Positions 24,101-39,100 of a stretch of DNA of 64,000 nt are shown one piece after another. Under the pieces are notes generated by a model. That model saw only the letters and a list, made by a program, of their open reading frames with translations, was not told the DNA's origin and made no database searches. The position numbers and the translations under genes were made by a program. Source of the DNA: Holothuria scabra (Eukaryota; Echinodermata; Holothuroidea; Aspidochirotida; Holothuriidae). How positions within the stretch are numbered: position 1 is the stretch's first letter; each line of letters starts with the position of its first letter. Location: the NCBI GenBank assembly GCA_037179385.1, contig CM074179.1:75319719-75383718 (forward strand). Reading direction: 5' to 3'.

Positions 24101-27100
24101 GAGGAGCTTGTAATGAGTACATATGTCGGGAGAGTTAGAAGAGTGTCTGGGGGATGAATAAGAAGTTTAGTTACTTATATACTACTAGCATATCTTGTAC
24201 TTACTTCATGATTGCTACTGACAGCCTGATAGGCAGCTGTGAGGGGTCTGATTGGTGTTTTCTTTTTGGCAACATCGTGTTCCTCAGTTATTGATATCAT
24301 TCGTTTGTTGGTCGGTGTTTCAGCTAGATTTGTAGAATAAAGATTCTCCTTACCAACTTCCATGACACCCTAAATAAACAATGAAAGACAAACAAATTTC
24401 TATTTTATCTGTGGAACTAACTTCTGGATGAAACTCCTCAAAAAATGTCCAACTACTGAAGTCAATTGTCTGGAATATAATTCGTGTTCGACCGATTATG
24501 CTATAATCGGTAATACCCGATTACCGATTATTTAATTTAACAATCAGCCCGATGCCGATTACCGATCACCGATTATGAGAAAGAGGGAAGTCACATGTTT
24601 GTCACTTTAGTACGTACCCCTTGCTTCATTCATATCGTATTACCATAACCAGTTCAGGATGGAAATATTGGGAATAGTTCTGTTCGTTTCACGAACGGGA
24701 TATCATTTTTGTAGGCGAAATATTTTCACTTCAAAAGTGGAGAGACAAATCAACCCTTCATACTGTACAATTGTTTGCAGTCGATGTCACATGCCCTTTG
24801 ATAATTAAGTTTTAAGTCCAACATCATGCTCTGTCTATGCTGTCTATGCTCTGTCTATTATGAGCAAGTTTCAAGTATATTTAGCCCCTTTTTCCAGTTT
24901 GCAAATAATCAGTGGTAGTAATCGGTTGAATGGCAGAATTTTACCAAAGCCGATTATTTACCCATAACGGGATAATCGGCCCGATGCCGATTACTTAACA
25001 AATGATCGGTCGAACACTATAATTCATCAGTTTGTATTTCAGGCCTTTGTTTGGATTTCTTATTCCTTTTATTTCACATAGGTTGCTATTCATTATTATT
25101 AAAAAATGAAAAAATGAAATAACATTATTCATTACAGACTTTTGTCCAAATAAGGGAAATATCTGGCCTCTCTTACCGCCAGCACGGATGAATACTACAA
25201 GTGATCACAACTTCACAAAATGAGAGGTTTTCAAAATTTAAGACAACACATGGCATTTTTTTCCCGACAAATTTGACAGATTCAATTATTTTGAAGACTA
25301 CCTACATGCCTCCGCTGTCACCCTTACTTTCCCCTCACTTATTACAACATAATGTAAAAGGGGCTCATTGAGTTGATATTGATAACTTAATGAGAGTGTT
25401 GAAGGGTCACTACCACATGACAAAGCCTATAAGTGGCATAATGAGTCAAGTTTCACACCTAACAGTTACGGAAAAAGTCAAAATTTTGAATTTTTGTTGT
25501 GTACTGACTTGCAACAGTTTTGTGCATAATTTGGAAAAAAGTGTTTGGTCACAAATTTTTAAAAACGAAATTGAACTGTTAAGTACTCACTTATTAAACA
25601 GTTATTTGCATGCAGGATATGTGTCTAAGTTTCACCAGGTTTGGAAGAATTTGTTGAATTTCATGAACCAACTCTATAAGCTGCTTTGAAAATTGAATTA
25701 AAACAATTCATTACAGAGTTTTGTCCATCGATGGCCTTCATTACTACACATCTACACATTTATCCAGCATGGAACTATTTAAAGTAAAACGTTTCAAGAC
25801 AGCAGATGGCATTTTCTCAACACCAAACACTAAAGATTCAAGAATTATCAGGACCATGACAAAATTCCAGACTTCCTCATCTCCATTATGGTCAGACATT
25901 ACGCTAACTTGCCCAATATTACAGAATCCCGGATTTGGGGGGTTTTTCGGGTTATTTTAGCCCTTGAACAGGACCCAGCATTACGTTCCTATGCTATACA
26001 CTTCATTTCTGGGCCCTTGCCTGGTATACACGAAAACACAGCTCATTTGCCTACTCACGCGTGAGTAGGCATCCCTCACGTCCCCCCAAAAATACCTTTT
26101 CTCACCAAACTTTCCACAGATGATCTTTGTCATCACATTCACCTTCCACACAAGTCTGTTAATGAAATAAGACCTTTAAGAGGGAAATTTTGGCTGGACA
26201 ATTCTGCGAGTAACGTTAAGCCTATGCAGAGTATTTTTTCAGTAGAAGAAATCAGTGTTTGTCATGTGATCTCATATAAAACAGGGAAGCCCACGCAGTG
26301 ACTGTACAATTTTGTAATGTACAGAGAGCTTACTATATGAAGTACAAGTATTGACTAGCCGCGCTTACTAATTGGTCTTCGACAGCTTGTCTAGCGGAAG
26401 TCCTTCCCATCATGCAACACAGTAGCAGACGATCAAGATGTCGATGTTACTGCGAAGGATGGCACCACATTTTTCCTGCTTTTTGCTATGAATTTACTGG
26501 TATTAAAGATTCCAGAAGGTATAAGTGGTATTTAAGAATGCTCAAAATCATTATATTAACTCAAATCTGTTCTATGAACCATACCGTCGTAATTAGAGCT
26601 CAGTTTGTTGTTTTGGCATAAAACGTCGTTACTTTTGTACATGTAGGCCAGTGACCGTAGCAAGGAGTGACTACAATGAGCGGATTATACGGTCACGTTC
26701 AGTGACTAGGTTATTTCTGCTTGATTAATTACCCGTTAACATAAGTTTTTCCTTTTTTTTTTTCAAGTTTGTGTGAAGGCCACAACATTTGCTTTCCTGA
26801 TAATCCACAGGCGGGCATATACATAAAAAATAATATCCTTTCAAGAATATTCCTCACCACAAACAAGATTTCACACCGCAGGATCAGACAAAGATATTCA
26901 AGCATGCAATAGTGCAATGGTTTTGTGAGGGAACCATACTTATATATAAATGGTAAATTAGGGGTTCAAAAAAAAGCTATCCTTAGTGAAAGGGTTAAAT
27001 ACAATGACTCACCTTATCTATACAAGGGGTAGCACCTATCATTATATTTCCCCCAAAGATCTTGCCATTCTTACTGAGTGCTTTCTTGGCCTGGAGTTTG

Positions 27101-30100
27101 GATGAGAACTGAAGATGCATCCAGTTACCATTACTTGCAACCTAGAATATACAACAGACAAAATAAACAAGAAATCAAAAAGCAGATAATGAATATAAAA
27201 GCTATCCGGACAAGAATTCATTCAGTAAGCTGGGCTCTAAATAAGTGTGGGAAAAGGATGCTGCAAAATGGGAAATTTGGCTATAGGTCTATGACATATC
27301 ACAGGAAATTTACTGAGGGTCAACCTAGTTGGTCATCAGTAAAGGCCCTACAGCCACGACTGTTGGTGCTGCCAGTTATTTTGAACCCGAAAGTAGGACC
27401 TACCTTTGCAGAGCTGCCAACCTGCCATTTCGAAAAAGAAGAACACCACAACCTGTGAGTATGCTAGGATAAAACTCCAGAGGCTAAGATCCAGGACCTG
27501 TCTGAGAACCCCTGGAGGGGTCCAGTGGGCAAAGCACTTGATTTTGATTAATTAAGGGTTTATCTGGAAGATTTTTTGAGCCCTCAATAACAGATTGGTT
27601 AATTGCATGCCAAAATCAACAATGCCTACATTCAGCCTGTCAGATTTCAAAGCCCACCTTGTCATTGAGGACCTCAAATGATTGTTCACTCTACAAAGCA
27701 CACATTTAAACAACCCCTCTCTTTTCTTTATTTCTAGAAATAAAAAAAAACATTGTACATGATCATGATCAAAGTGATACACAACACTGGAAAATCGGAA
27801 CAGAACAAATTTTTATGCAAAAAAAGCGGAGCTGTTCCTCCTTAATCGGAACAGTTGGCAGGTCTGCCTTTGCTGGATCCACAATTTCTGAAAATAAAAG
27901 GGGTTGTACCTTACAAACTATGAGGGGTTAGCTGAGCAGTGTTGTAATTAGTTTTTAAATGTGGTGAAGAAACCATGCTGACGGGAGTGTTTCATCTCCA
28001 CTGATACTTAGTGACAGTCTTCAACTTGTATTGGTCCATTAAGACCAGATGATGATGCACTATCCAGTAAATAAACTCACAGCGATTATGAACCCACTCA
28101 TATTAGACTATTTTTACTCATGGTGGTGCTGGTTTTAAGTGGTTATCTACCAAAGATTTGGCCTAAACTTGGTCCCAGGGAAAATTTTTAAAAAAGGGGC
28201 CCTCCTTCAAGCGGTTTTTGACCCCATGGGCAAATATACACAGATTTGAAACTTTCCCCAAGGAAGGAAGCAAGTCAGATGCAAATATTCCAAGAATTTT
28301 ATATACGTGTATATACCTCCTTCAAGGTCAAATTAGAGGATGAAAATGGCCCCTGTGGCCTTTTTAAAGAATGTACTGTGGGCCCTCCAGCACTATATTA
28401 CAAAATATAAACATTTCATCAGGTATGTTTCTGCTTGAACTCATAGCATGAGATCATGTGCACAGCCACAACAAATTTGAGTCCTTCTAGCCTTCTACTT
28501 TTCGAGAAATTAACTTCTAAATTTAACTTTCAAGTAGTCATGGACCACCATATTCAAGGGCCCATATCTTCACAATCAAACAAGATACAACTGTGAGACA
28601 AAGTAGCTTTACACCATTTATACCCCAGAATACAAAGACAGAAATAGAGGGGTACCAAGGGTGTAGAATTTTAAGAAATATTCATGTCAAAATTGCCATT
28701 TCTTACTACACTCGAATTTTGTAGTTTCATTATGCTTCTGCACAGTATCATATAGGCAGTACTAGTTTGCCAATATGCTAACAGTACATGTATGCAATTA
28801 AACTTCTAGTGTCGGTTCATGTTGGCTGCCTAGAAGTGTAATAGAATTCAAAAAATGTTAGAATTTGAACATGCCATTACCAGTTACAACACTTCATCCT
28901 TCATATTTGGGCAACATCAATTTGTAATTGGGGTTTTGCAGTCATAAATCCCGCAGTCTCACCCTCTAATTGAGTTTCTGGAGCAATTCCTGTTAAACAG
29001 TCGTGCCTGGTCTTAATTTTGTAAGGTCTATTGGGCACTGTTTAGAGGGGCCAAACAGGGCATGGGGCCGTGTAAATTTCCCACTAGAGGATCAGATGAC
29101 TTACCACATGTTTTTGAATATTTCCATACTGTGAAAATTGCTGTAAGATATAAGATGCTGCAGCTGGTGGAAACCTGAGAAAAAAAAAACAAAAATTTGG
29201 GTAAAAGCAATTTGAAATCCTATCATTAGAACTAAGTTTATGTAGAGAATTTCACTCAATATTTAGAATAGCAGTAAAAAAAAAACACCTTATTTTCATG
29301 CAACGTGTAAAGTTAAGAGAATTTCTCAACTACAATTTTAACCCTTTACCGTTGTTTGGGTCCTTTTGGACCCATGTGGAGAGCTCGGCTGTCACCCATC
29401 TTTACTGTTTCAAGCGAAGTTCGAAACTGCGAGTAGCTACCCGAAAATTCGGCCACAACAGCGAGAGAGACAATAGTTTAAGGTCACGGGGTCAGTGGCC
29501 TACGGAAGCTGATGCGGGGCGGGCTACGTCTGCTTTTCTGCCCACTCCCAAGGCGCGCAAATATGCCCCGATTGGATCACAACGGTAAAGGGTTAAGTCC
29601 TCTTTTATTGTTTCACTTACTTTTCTTTCTTCTATTTTTTTTCTTGTAACATGTAAGAGGGTTAATATATCAATCATGTGTGCGTTTGAAAGATAAATAC
29701 CTGTTCCTTAACAGATGTGTCACAGCCATCAGGAATGTTGCTAGCCAAATTTGAATGAGTTGGTTTGTTAGTTTTAAATTGGTCGGCCAGACAGTCACTC
29801 AGTGGTCGGTGAGTTACAGTAGTTATAGTGCCATCTAGATAAACCACTTCAAGTCCATCCCTTCAGTCACCTTTTATGGCAGGCAGGAAATATCGTGGGT
29901 ATAGTCTACACCCCCAGCCAACAGGGGGATAAATGTGTTTCCCAGGTGATTGTCTAATATGGCAAAAAGCATTTCCCGCTCTACCTCTAACCGCATCTGA
30001 CACATTTTTCATTCATTAAAGGCCCAATTCTCTCACCCCAAACAGTACCAATTCTCCTAACCTTCTAAATTAAGCCCCTCCCACAATTGTCTGAAATTCA

Positions 30101-33100
30101 CCCTCATCCAGACACAATCTCAGTTTATTGCTTCAGGGTGAGTATAAAAAAGCTCATCATGGCTACAACTGTAAGTGCATTCCTCTTAACATACAACTAC
30201 TAGCTTGAGGTTGGCAAAATGTTTTATCTCTGATTTCAATTCATACCATAGGGTTAGACAGGGGTTTGGGCTTCAACATATGACCTTCTAGTTAAATCTA
30301 GTGGTACCCCAGGCTTTTTTCCAGTTTTGGGGTTCTGAGGCATTGCTTCTGTGGAGCATCACCATCAGTTCCATTTTTTACATCTTTGGAATGACAGGGC
30401 GTGGGAATCAAACTCCACACCTTCCAGGTGAGAGTCGTATGCTCTACCAACTTGACCACACACCTGGTCAATTCATTGGACAGTTTGTGTATTGCAAGAA
30501 AAACGACCAACCTAATACTTGCAAGACAAAGAAACTTTAAGTATACTAGTGCATGTAACAAAATTGAAATGGCTTTGACGTGTTGTCAGCAGGGTTGTCA
30601 AAGATGTCACCAGACCATTTTGAGAACCATGTAATTCGTGATCACCATCCAAAGGGACCAGTCTAAGGTGAGGCAGTGTCCTACCTCCCCTTTAAAAAAT
30701 TTTTGCAGGTTGGAGAGTGCCTACAAACAAACAAGGAATAATTTTAAACAAATCTAAGAATTTTACTCACTTAAGGGTAAGAATTTTGTGCCAGGTGGTG
30801 TTGATGGTGAGTACTGGGTGGTGATTTTGAAAGCCACGTAGCACCTCACCATGCCACCCAGCACGGTGACAACCGTGAAGACAGTGAAAACACATTATTA
30901 TGAATTATCCATTTTTTTTTTCCATTTTTTTTACTTTTAAGCTTCTAATCTGATGTATGTAATTTCTATAACCATTTTACACTTTAATGCCAAAGAGTGT
31001 ATGCCGTTTTTATCTAGAATTTCAAGAACCGATGAACTAAGCTTAAAAAAAAAAAACGAAGAGTGCGGTTATCTTACCCAAAAACAGTAACCCAAGTTTG
31101 ATCCAGTTCCACGTCTGGTACTATTGACTCTCTGTTAAAGGAAATGAAAGAAGTTGTGCATCTCTCATTATAAAGTTTTCTCATTTATTATTTCAAATTA
31201 AGTCATTTCATCCACTTTTAGAGGGATAAATATGGTAAAAATGTAGGACAATAGTTATAGGTCCTCAAGAAAAGCAAGGGGAAGGTTCAAAGAATATAAG
31301 AAAGATATATGAGAGACATAAAATTCTGCCTTAAAACAGAGTATACCTAGGGTGCTCAGTGTTCACTCTTCAGTTTATGACTTTTGGCCTACTTCCTACC
31401 TCAAGATATAAGAAAGTGCCTGTTTTCTCTTTTTTATCACTTATTATTTTTATTTCTTTTACTTTTCTTTTATTTTTTTCACACTACATGTAACTTCTCA
31501 TTTAAGACTTGCCCACACAGATTTTTTGTTTTGCCTAAGAGCATCCATTAATATTTATCAAGTAAGCCATTTCTCTTGTATCAACTAATCTTTCAGTCTG
31601 TAATACAATGTGCATTTATATTTTATTTTATTTTTTTTCTTTGTTTTTTTAGATAAAAATTGCAAACATTAAGCTTAAAAGGGAAATTGCACCTTAAACC
31701 TTGTATCTTTTTGACTTAACAAACTCATTTGGCCTTCCAATAAAGTAACTTTAAAGTTTGGAGATCAAGGTCTGGAATATTTCAGTATTTCTAACATGAC
31801 TCAAGTTAAAAGCCACAAGCCACAAAGATATGCCTTAAAATAATTTCAAGTACAACTTGTTACTCTTGTATCAACTAATCTTCTTGTCTCTAAGACCCAC
31901 GAACATTTTTTTGTCAGACAAATATTGGAAACAAGGCAAAAACAAGAAACTACACCCGAAACATGATATCTTTTATATTCAAACAAATTCATTTGGCTTT
32001 CCAATAAAACTGACCTCCACCACTTTTATCCTAATTGCTTGAGAACATCATACATACCTCTTGTAAACATATCATTTTCAATGTCATGAATATCTGTAAA
32101 CCTTCAGTTGTTAAAAATTAAAGGGGAACTTTAAGCAAAAGATCAATTTTAGCATGTGAAAGATGAACTAAATCTACTCAGTGTGGTGAAATTTCCATTC
32201 AAATCGGACATATATGTATTTCTCCAGATATCAGTAAATGAAGATGTAGTAGATTGTAGGGTTTCACCGTACCACTGATAATTGGTACCGTCGGTACCGC
32301 CACAAATGGTACCGGTATTACCGTAGTACCGGTACCAAAAGAGTAAAAAAGTAGGATTTTTATCACATGCAAAATATCCGTAAAAATACCATGCATTGAC
32401 ATAAGTGAAGTCTTCTGGTAATCCCTGCCTCCCGTTTCAGTATTTTTTATAACATTTAGTCACCCCACACTAAACAAATCGGTAAACAAAAAAAGAAATA
32501 ACCTCTCTGCAAATTTAGCGTCCGATAATTTCGGGACACACAATAAATCAGCGCCGCACGTCCGCACTGGAGCTAGACTCCACAAGATGACAAGAGCACT
32601 CAGGATTGTAATGAAGATTGCAAAAATAATTTCTGCAAATAATAACAACCCCCCTCCTAAAGTATAACCAAAAGTTATTAAGTAGAACTTTACAAAAATA
32701 TTTCCATAAAAGACTGATTCATCAAGCTTTCTTCCCGCTGAGTTATCGCTATCAAAACTAAATCAAAGTGCTTCAAGATTGAATTTACGAATGCATCGCG
32801 CAGCAATCCGTTGTACAATAATGCTATACTGTTCTTCAGTACGTAGAGCAATACAACAAAGCAAGTGAGTTGATCAGTGGAACTGAACACGCAAGCCAAT
32901 GATTTAAGCGGGATTTATTGTGTGTTCCGTCCCATTGCTTCACCGTGTTACAGTAATTTCTGAAAGAACGTTCGTTGCGTTCGTACGAAGGTTTTTCTCC
33001 CACAGACATAGACAGTGGACGTTATGGAATGGTCCCACTGAATCACTGTGTTAAAATCAGAAATCGTCGATGCAACGTTCATGTCAGAGCTTGCAATGCT

Positions 33101-36100
33101 ATGATTCTTTGTCTGCTTACAACGAATTTCGCACTCGTATAATGTTGTGTGCTATCGTAATCAAAGTGAATTTTATCAATCAACGCATGGTATCTATTCA
33201 CAATACACCATGTGAAAGCATTTGCTGATGAGCAGCGATCGTTCGGGGGTTGCGCAGAATGTCAAAAGAAAGCAAGGGCCCTGTTAGTGTGGAAGGTACT
33301 AGTTCTGCGAAAGTAACGTTAAACAGCACTTTCCAAAATTCGTAGGGGGATTTGTGACTGAAATAGCGCGAAACGATTATCAAGTGAATGTTCCCTGTTC
33401 GTATTGCAATCCTTAGAGACACGGCGCATTTATCAAATGGGTTTTTGTTTCATTCAAGTATCACTCAAATTCAATGCTTTATTTTTGAGAAAAGATTTTC
33501 ACCGCAAAGTTGACTAATCATGTCCGTCTAAATACACAATGTGAAGGCGCGGGCAAAGCTAGCAGGGATCATTCTGAGATTGCGCAGAATGTCGATAGAA
33601 AGCAAGTTCCTTTTTAGTGTGGATGGTGCTAGTTCTGCGAAAGTAACGTTAAACGGCAATTTCCGAAATTCTTAGGGGGGATTTGTGACTTAAATGGTGC
33701 GAAATGATTATCAAGTGACTATTCCCTGTTTATATTATAATGTTTAGAGACACGGGGCATTTATCAAATGGACGTTTGTTACATTTTAGTATCATTCTAA
33801 TTTAAATGATATAATTTTGAGAAAAGATTTTCACCTTACAGTTGAGTACCGAATCTCCACGATACTTCGGTACCTTTAGGTTGGTGGTACCGTACCGTAC
33901 CGGTACCGGTACGTACCAGTACTTACGGAAATACCGGTATACCGTGAAACCTTAGTAGATTGTAGATTCGTGTTCCAAAATAACACTGGGGGCAGCAGAT
34001 ATTACCTCATTACATTGACAAGGAATGCTTTGTTTCCATTTGTTTTTTAGCCTGCTGTGTTGACCCTGACTTTAAAAGGAATAGGACATTCCCATGGGGA
34101 TTGCAATTTTTGAAAAGTTCTCATGCCACTATTCAATCACATTTTTATAACATAAGACTGTTGAGGAGAAAATAGGCTGTACAGTATAAAGGAAGGCAAA
34201 AGACTGTCCATTAAAGAGGGGATATGATGTCATATGTGCTTCCTATGAGTCCATTCTTTGTTGAAAATGTGACAACTTTTTTTGCTCATACAGTATCTTG
34301 AGAACCACACGTCGGATTTCAATGCAAATTTCACCAAAATGCTTAGAGTAAGTACCCCTTTAACATATATCAAAACTTGATATGACCTTAAACCTTTCTT
34401 TTAAGATAAAAAAAATGACAATCAATGGTCCCTTCCTGCCAATGAAACTGCAGCTAAATGTGTTTTTTTAGGATAAAAGTTGAAAATATTTGATCAAAAA
34501 GGAACATTTTACCTTCAGCCTGATAAAACTCAAAGAAACTCATCTAACATTCCAATAAACTTGATTGAAACAAAACTTGCAGTCATATTATTTTCAATGC
34601 CATAGGCATTATCTCTGAATCTTCAGGAGCGTAAGTTGGGATTTGAAGAAAGATGATAAAATTGCCCACAGAATCTTATCTCTTTCATATTTATTATCCT
34701 TTATTAATATTAAAATATGTTGGTATCATCTATCAAGTTAAAACCTTCCCTTAAATAAAGTATACAGCATATTGTCTTTCAAGTGTTTTTACTCCTTCAT
34801 CCTAACTAAAGTAAAAAATCACAATATTTTAATAGATGTCAAGGATGCCAGTTTCAGAAAGGTCCAATATACATTAACTGCTGATAGGCAATGCAACATT
34901 AAAACCTAGTGACATAACATATATCCAGGTTTGTCACCAGCCCAATTTGAGTGCCGGTTAAACATCTGGCTCAATATTTGTACTTCACCCTACCCCCCAT
35001 GGAATCCACCTCATTTTTAACCCATTAATTTTTCAACTATAATGATTATTTCATTTTTTCAATAATTCAATCATCTGCAGTGTAGAAAAGGAAAGTAGAA
35101 ACCCCCGCCACCACTCATAAACGCTAACAGCTAACACTAGCCATAGTACCGCAAACCCTCTTGGTCATTCAGTCATATCATTGTAACGTTATGTTTATCG
35201 TAATCTGATTGGACCAAGACTCCCAGAGTTGCCTCTGATTAGATAAATCAGTACATCATTTACACTACAAAGAATACCAGGGTCAATAGTCGCCTTGCGA
35301 TACTAAAAGTGTACACTACTGCATTATATGCGATAAAGATTTTGGGCTGTTTATAATGCATACCTGTCATCATGTGCGCATGGCTTTCTCCATACAAATT
35401 ACTTTCAAAGTTCCCCAAATTTTGTAATATCAATTCTAAACGGCCCAAAATAGTTTGTTCACATTATCCTCCCAAAAATTGGAAGTCTTTGAAATCGCAT
35501 GCGATGTACCACACGGTGTGCTGTAGCAACGGAGAGATTCGTGAAAGTGTATTACGAAGAGTTTAATTGCGTCGTTTCTTTTTACGTTCATCATTAAGAA
35601 TGTGGCTCCCGCCATGCATGCTGTAGTATCTTGCATGTAACTGTATTATTAAATACGCACAAAATTAGCAATAGCATGCTGTTTCCAGCACAAGCATTAC
35701 TGTGTAAATAAAGCGGTGCAAAGCCCACGATGTATATACAGAGTTTGAGAAGAAGATTGCCGTCAGTTGATCGTGTGAGGCTCCACCTACAAGCTTATGA
35801 GTGACAGCGATACATGCCTGCATGAGGGATCTACTCTTCCATGTTTCGACAACCTTGGTATGGGCATTGTGAACTGATTTCAGAAAAAATGCATGTGGCG
35901 CAGCTTTTTAGAGACGATCGTTGTGTACCAAATACAGCGCTATATACAGTAGTATGAAGCCTTATGGTACCTGCAGGCAAAATACTGCGTGTATATATAT
36001 GCCAAAGGTCATACTGTACTACCGTTACTACGTACTTTCACTTTTCAGAGCTGAATTTCAAAATCAGACTAATTTCGTCCTCAATGTATTCCAAATTTGA

Positions 36101-39100
36101 ACATTTGATATAGCAATTGAGTGTAGCCGAAATTTTCAATCATTCCTAATCGACCACAAAATGTGACTCAAATTAAATCTTAGCTCACCCCTGCGTATAG
36201 AATGGATCAATCTGTGCGGGTGATGCTACTACTGATGGTGATGGCATCAAAGCAATGGACTGCCCCAGAGGGGTATGTGTGTGAGAAATACTTCTGCTGA
36301 GGCTTGGTGGCCCTATGAAACAGAAAGAGTAAAAGCAGTAATGAAAGGTGAGACATGGTAGCAAAGATCCAGCAATACCAAAAGCAGAACTGTCTCTAAC
36401 AACGTCATGGGCAAAATCCAATTCTCCTTAAAAAGTCATATCTAGACCAGGTTTCCACATTTCTTTATTGCCTTATGCACAGAAGTCTTTGAGCATGCTC
36501 TGTAGTTAGTAAGCTAGATATATGAGATGCTACGGCTATGTTTTTAAACAGGTGGTTTAAAGGGTCAATCCTCTCACCCCAAACTACAATTTGGGTAGGG
36601 GTTAACAGAAATTTTCAATTGGCTCAACTCTTTGATTGACAGCTAGTTTTAATACACAATACAAAGTAATATAACTCATATTACACAGCCTGACCTGTAC
36701 TGAGAGTGTTTTGATTGCACATGGGGGTCTTGTATACACCCTGAAGCAACAAACTAAGGTTGCATCTAGCTAAGGATGAATTTTAAACAGTTGTGGGAGG
36801 GGCATAAGTAAATAGGTTAGGATAATTATAACTGTTTGGGGTGAGATGATCAGGCCTTTAGGTCAGGCTCGTCAGAGTCATCTTTTCAGTTGTGGCACAA
36901 AATTGCATTGGCTGCAAGTTGGTTGCTCTTGCCACTAGCTTCACCATGCAGTGTAATATGAGTTATTCTGCACCTTTTGAAATTTCAAACTTTGATACTA
37001 ATTAATTAGCAGTCACTTAAGGTAATAGTTTGGAACCAAATTGTAAGTTTGATATGTTCAAGTAACATTTATAAGTAACATGTTCCATTGAAATTTGAGT
37101 CATATCCTTGTTTCACTTCTTGAGATAAGCAAATGAAGTTGACACATTTTTTAACAATGTTCCCATGATTTAGCTCCAACATTAGATATAATGTAACATC
37201 TTTATAGCACACATGGAGGAGTCATTGTATCATTTTCTATGTCTCAACAAGAGAGAGGTTTGAAAACCTTATTTCCTGTTCTCTGAAATCAGCATTTATG
37301 AATAAACCATGTGCACTTCAACAAGGGGAACTCAATACCACACAAACCCTTGGCAAACTGTAAAATTTATCACCTATAACTCAATGCTTTGAAAGGGGGT
37401 GGTCGTAAATTGGGAGGGCAAAACATAGGTTGACTACTCATTTTCCTCTTCTTCCCTTCTTTTCCTTCTCTTTTCACATTTTCTTGCAAATATAGGGGGT
37501 CCTGCCCCTCCCCCCTAATGGTATCCCCCTTGACCTACCTGATACTTGAGACTGGAGTTGTCTAGGAGTTGCTTCACTCGCCTGGCGGGAAAGGTTACCG
37601 CTACCAACTGATGAAGGTGGGAATTCGAGCTGTGAGAAAAGAAGACTAGGACATAAGACTCTCTGTCATTTTACATGCATTTAGGAGTTGCTTGGGTCAG
37701 TGAAAGATCCAGGCAGGGGTGCAACACATCAACAGGTGTAAGCTCCCTCCCCTATCACTACGCCACCAAGCTTTTTTTAAAATATGATGGGGAAGATATG
37801 GCACCATATATGTACCATCTCAACAATCTTCCCAAAGCAACATTTTCCACTCTAGCCTACCCCCAAGACAGGAATGGTTCCAACTTTGCACCCTTCTACT
37901 GACACTCCCTGCATACAAGGTTTGGACAGTTCCTACAACATCTGGAAATGTGAATCAATTTTCAAGTCTTTTCCAGGATTTTCACAGGACCAAATAAAAA
38001 ATTTTCATCGAGTTCCTTTTGAACTTTTACATAGGAGTTGTCAGTTCTTTTCTGTTTATTTTACACACAATTAGATAATTTCTGAGCAAGAGACAGCACA
38101 TTTTGATACTTCAAGATAAAAGTTACTTTGATATATTTTAAGTCACTTTGTGAAAATTTCCATGACTTTTCCATGACTTCACACAATTTCCCTGCAACTC
38201 AATAACTTTTCAAGTCCTTGAAATAAATTTCTAAATTTTCTAGCTCTTTTCCAGAATATCAATGAGCACAAGAACCCTGCAGAAATAGTTTAACTTCAAG
38301 TGACAAGTGACTTGATTCTCTGGAAAGATGCAAAATATTCAAACTGTTTGAAAGATTAAAAGTGTCCTCCTAACATAAAAAGGATAAGGTCCAAGCTTAA
38401 CTTATACACAACACCAAATACAAACATCATGCCTTCAGGTACTAAATTTTCTAGCACTTGTGTAGCCAACCTGCAAAACTCGCATCCGCTTCATTTTAAC
38501 CCATCCAATTTCTTAGCTGTTACTTATTTGTCTAGCTCCTCTAAAGCTGTCTCTTGTAATTTTGACCATCTACACTAAGTTTTGGCAGTCTCAAAGATAG
38601 CAAGATGATTCGCTGGCTAAAGACCTGGTTCTTTGATAGACATATCAAGATAAGACCCCATCTACTCAAAATTCCCAGGTACTGACTGCTATTTTTTTGT
38701 TAAACTTACCTATTCTTAGTATTGTGACATTTTCATTAAAACTTCTTATCATTTAAACATATTACAAGTGGCAACTTACTCTCCCAGGCAAGAGAAAATG
38801 AGCATAATGACTCAAAATGGGTCAAAATGTTTAAAATGTGTCCTCCATTTATTGAACTGTCTTTCTTTGTATACTCCCTCACCTGTCTCCAAAGGGTAGC
38901 CCTCCACACGAAAAAATGACCCAAAATGGGTCAGAATGTTTGAAATGGGCTTTTTCATTTGTAGACTATTTCTGCTGTTGACTCCCCTCACCTGTTTTCT
39001 TTCTGGTGTTCCAATGTGATGTGATGATACTCCTAAACCATGGGGGCTGTCTACCTGATCATACAACCCTGCTACTGGTGGGGCATTCCCATGATCCTTT

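Noticed and set aside
27078..27458. 126-codon plus-strand ORF starting inside NUP35 exon 9 antisense
   Set aside because: It begins opposite a strongly conserved exon and has no family resemblance.
38812..38991. Extension of exon 4 through its donor as coding sequence
   Set aside because: Open by chance; the donor at 38991 is strong and gives the phase that exon 5 needs.
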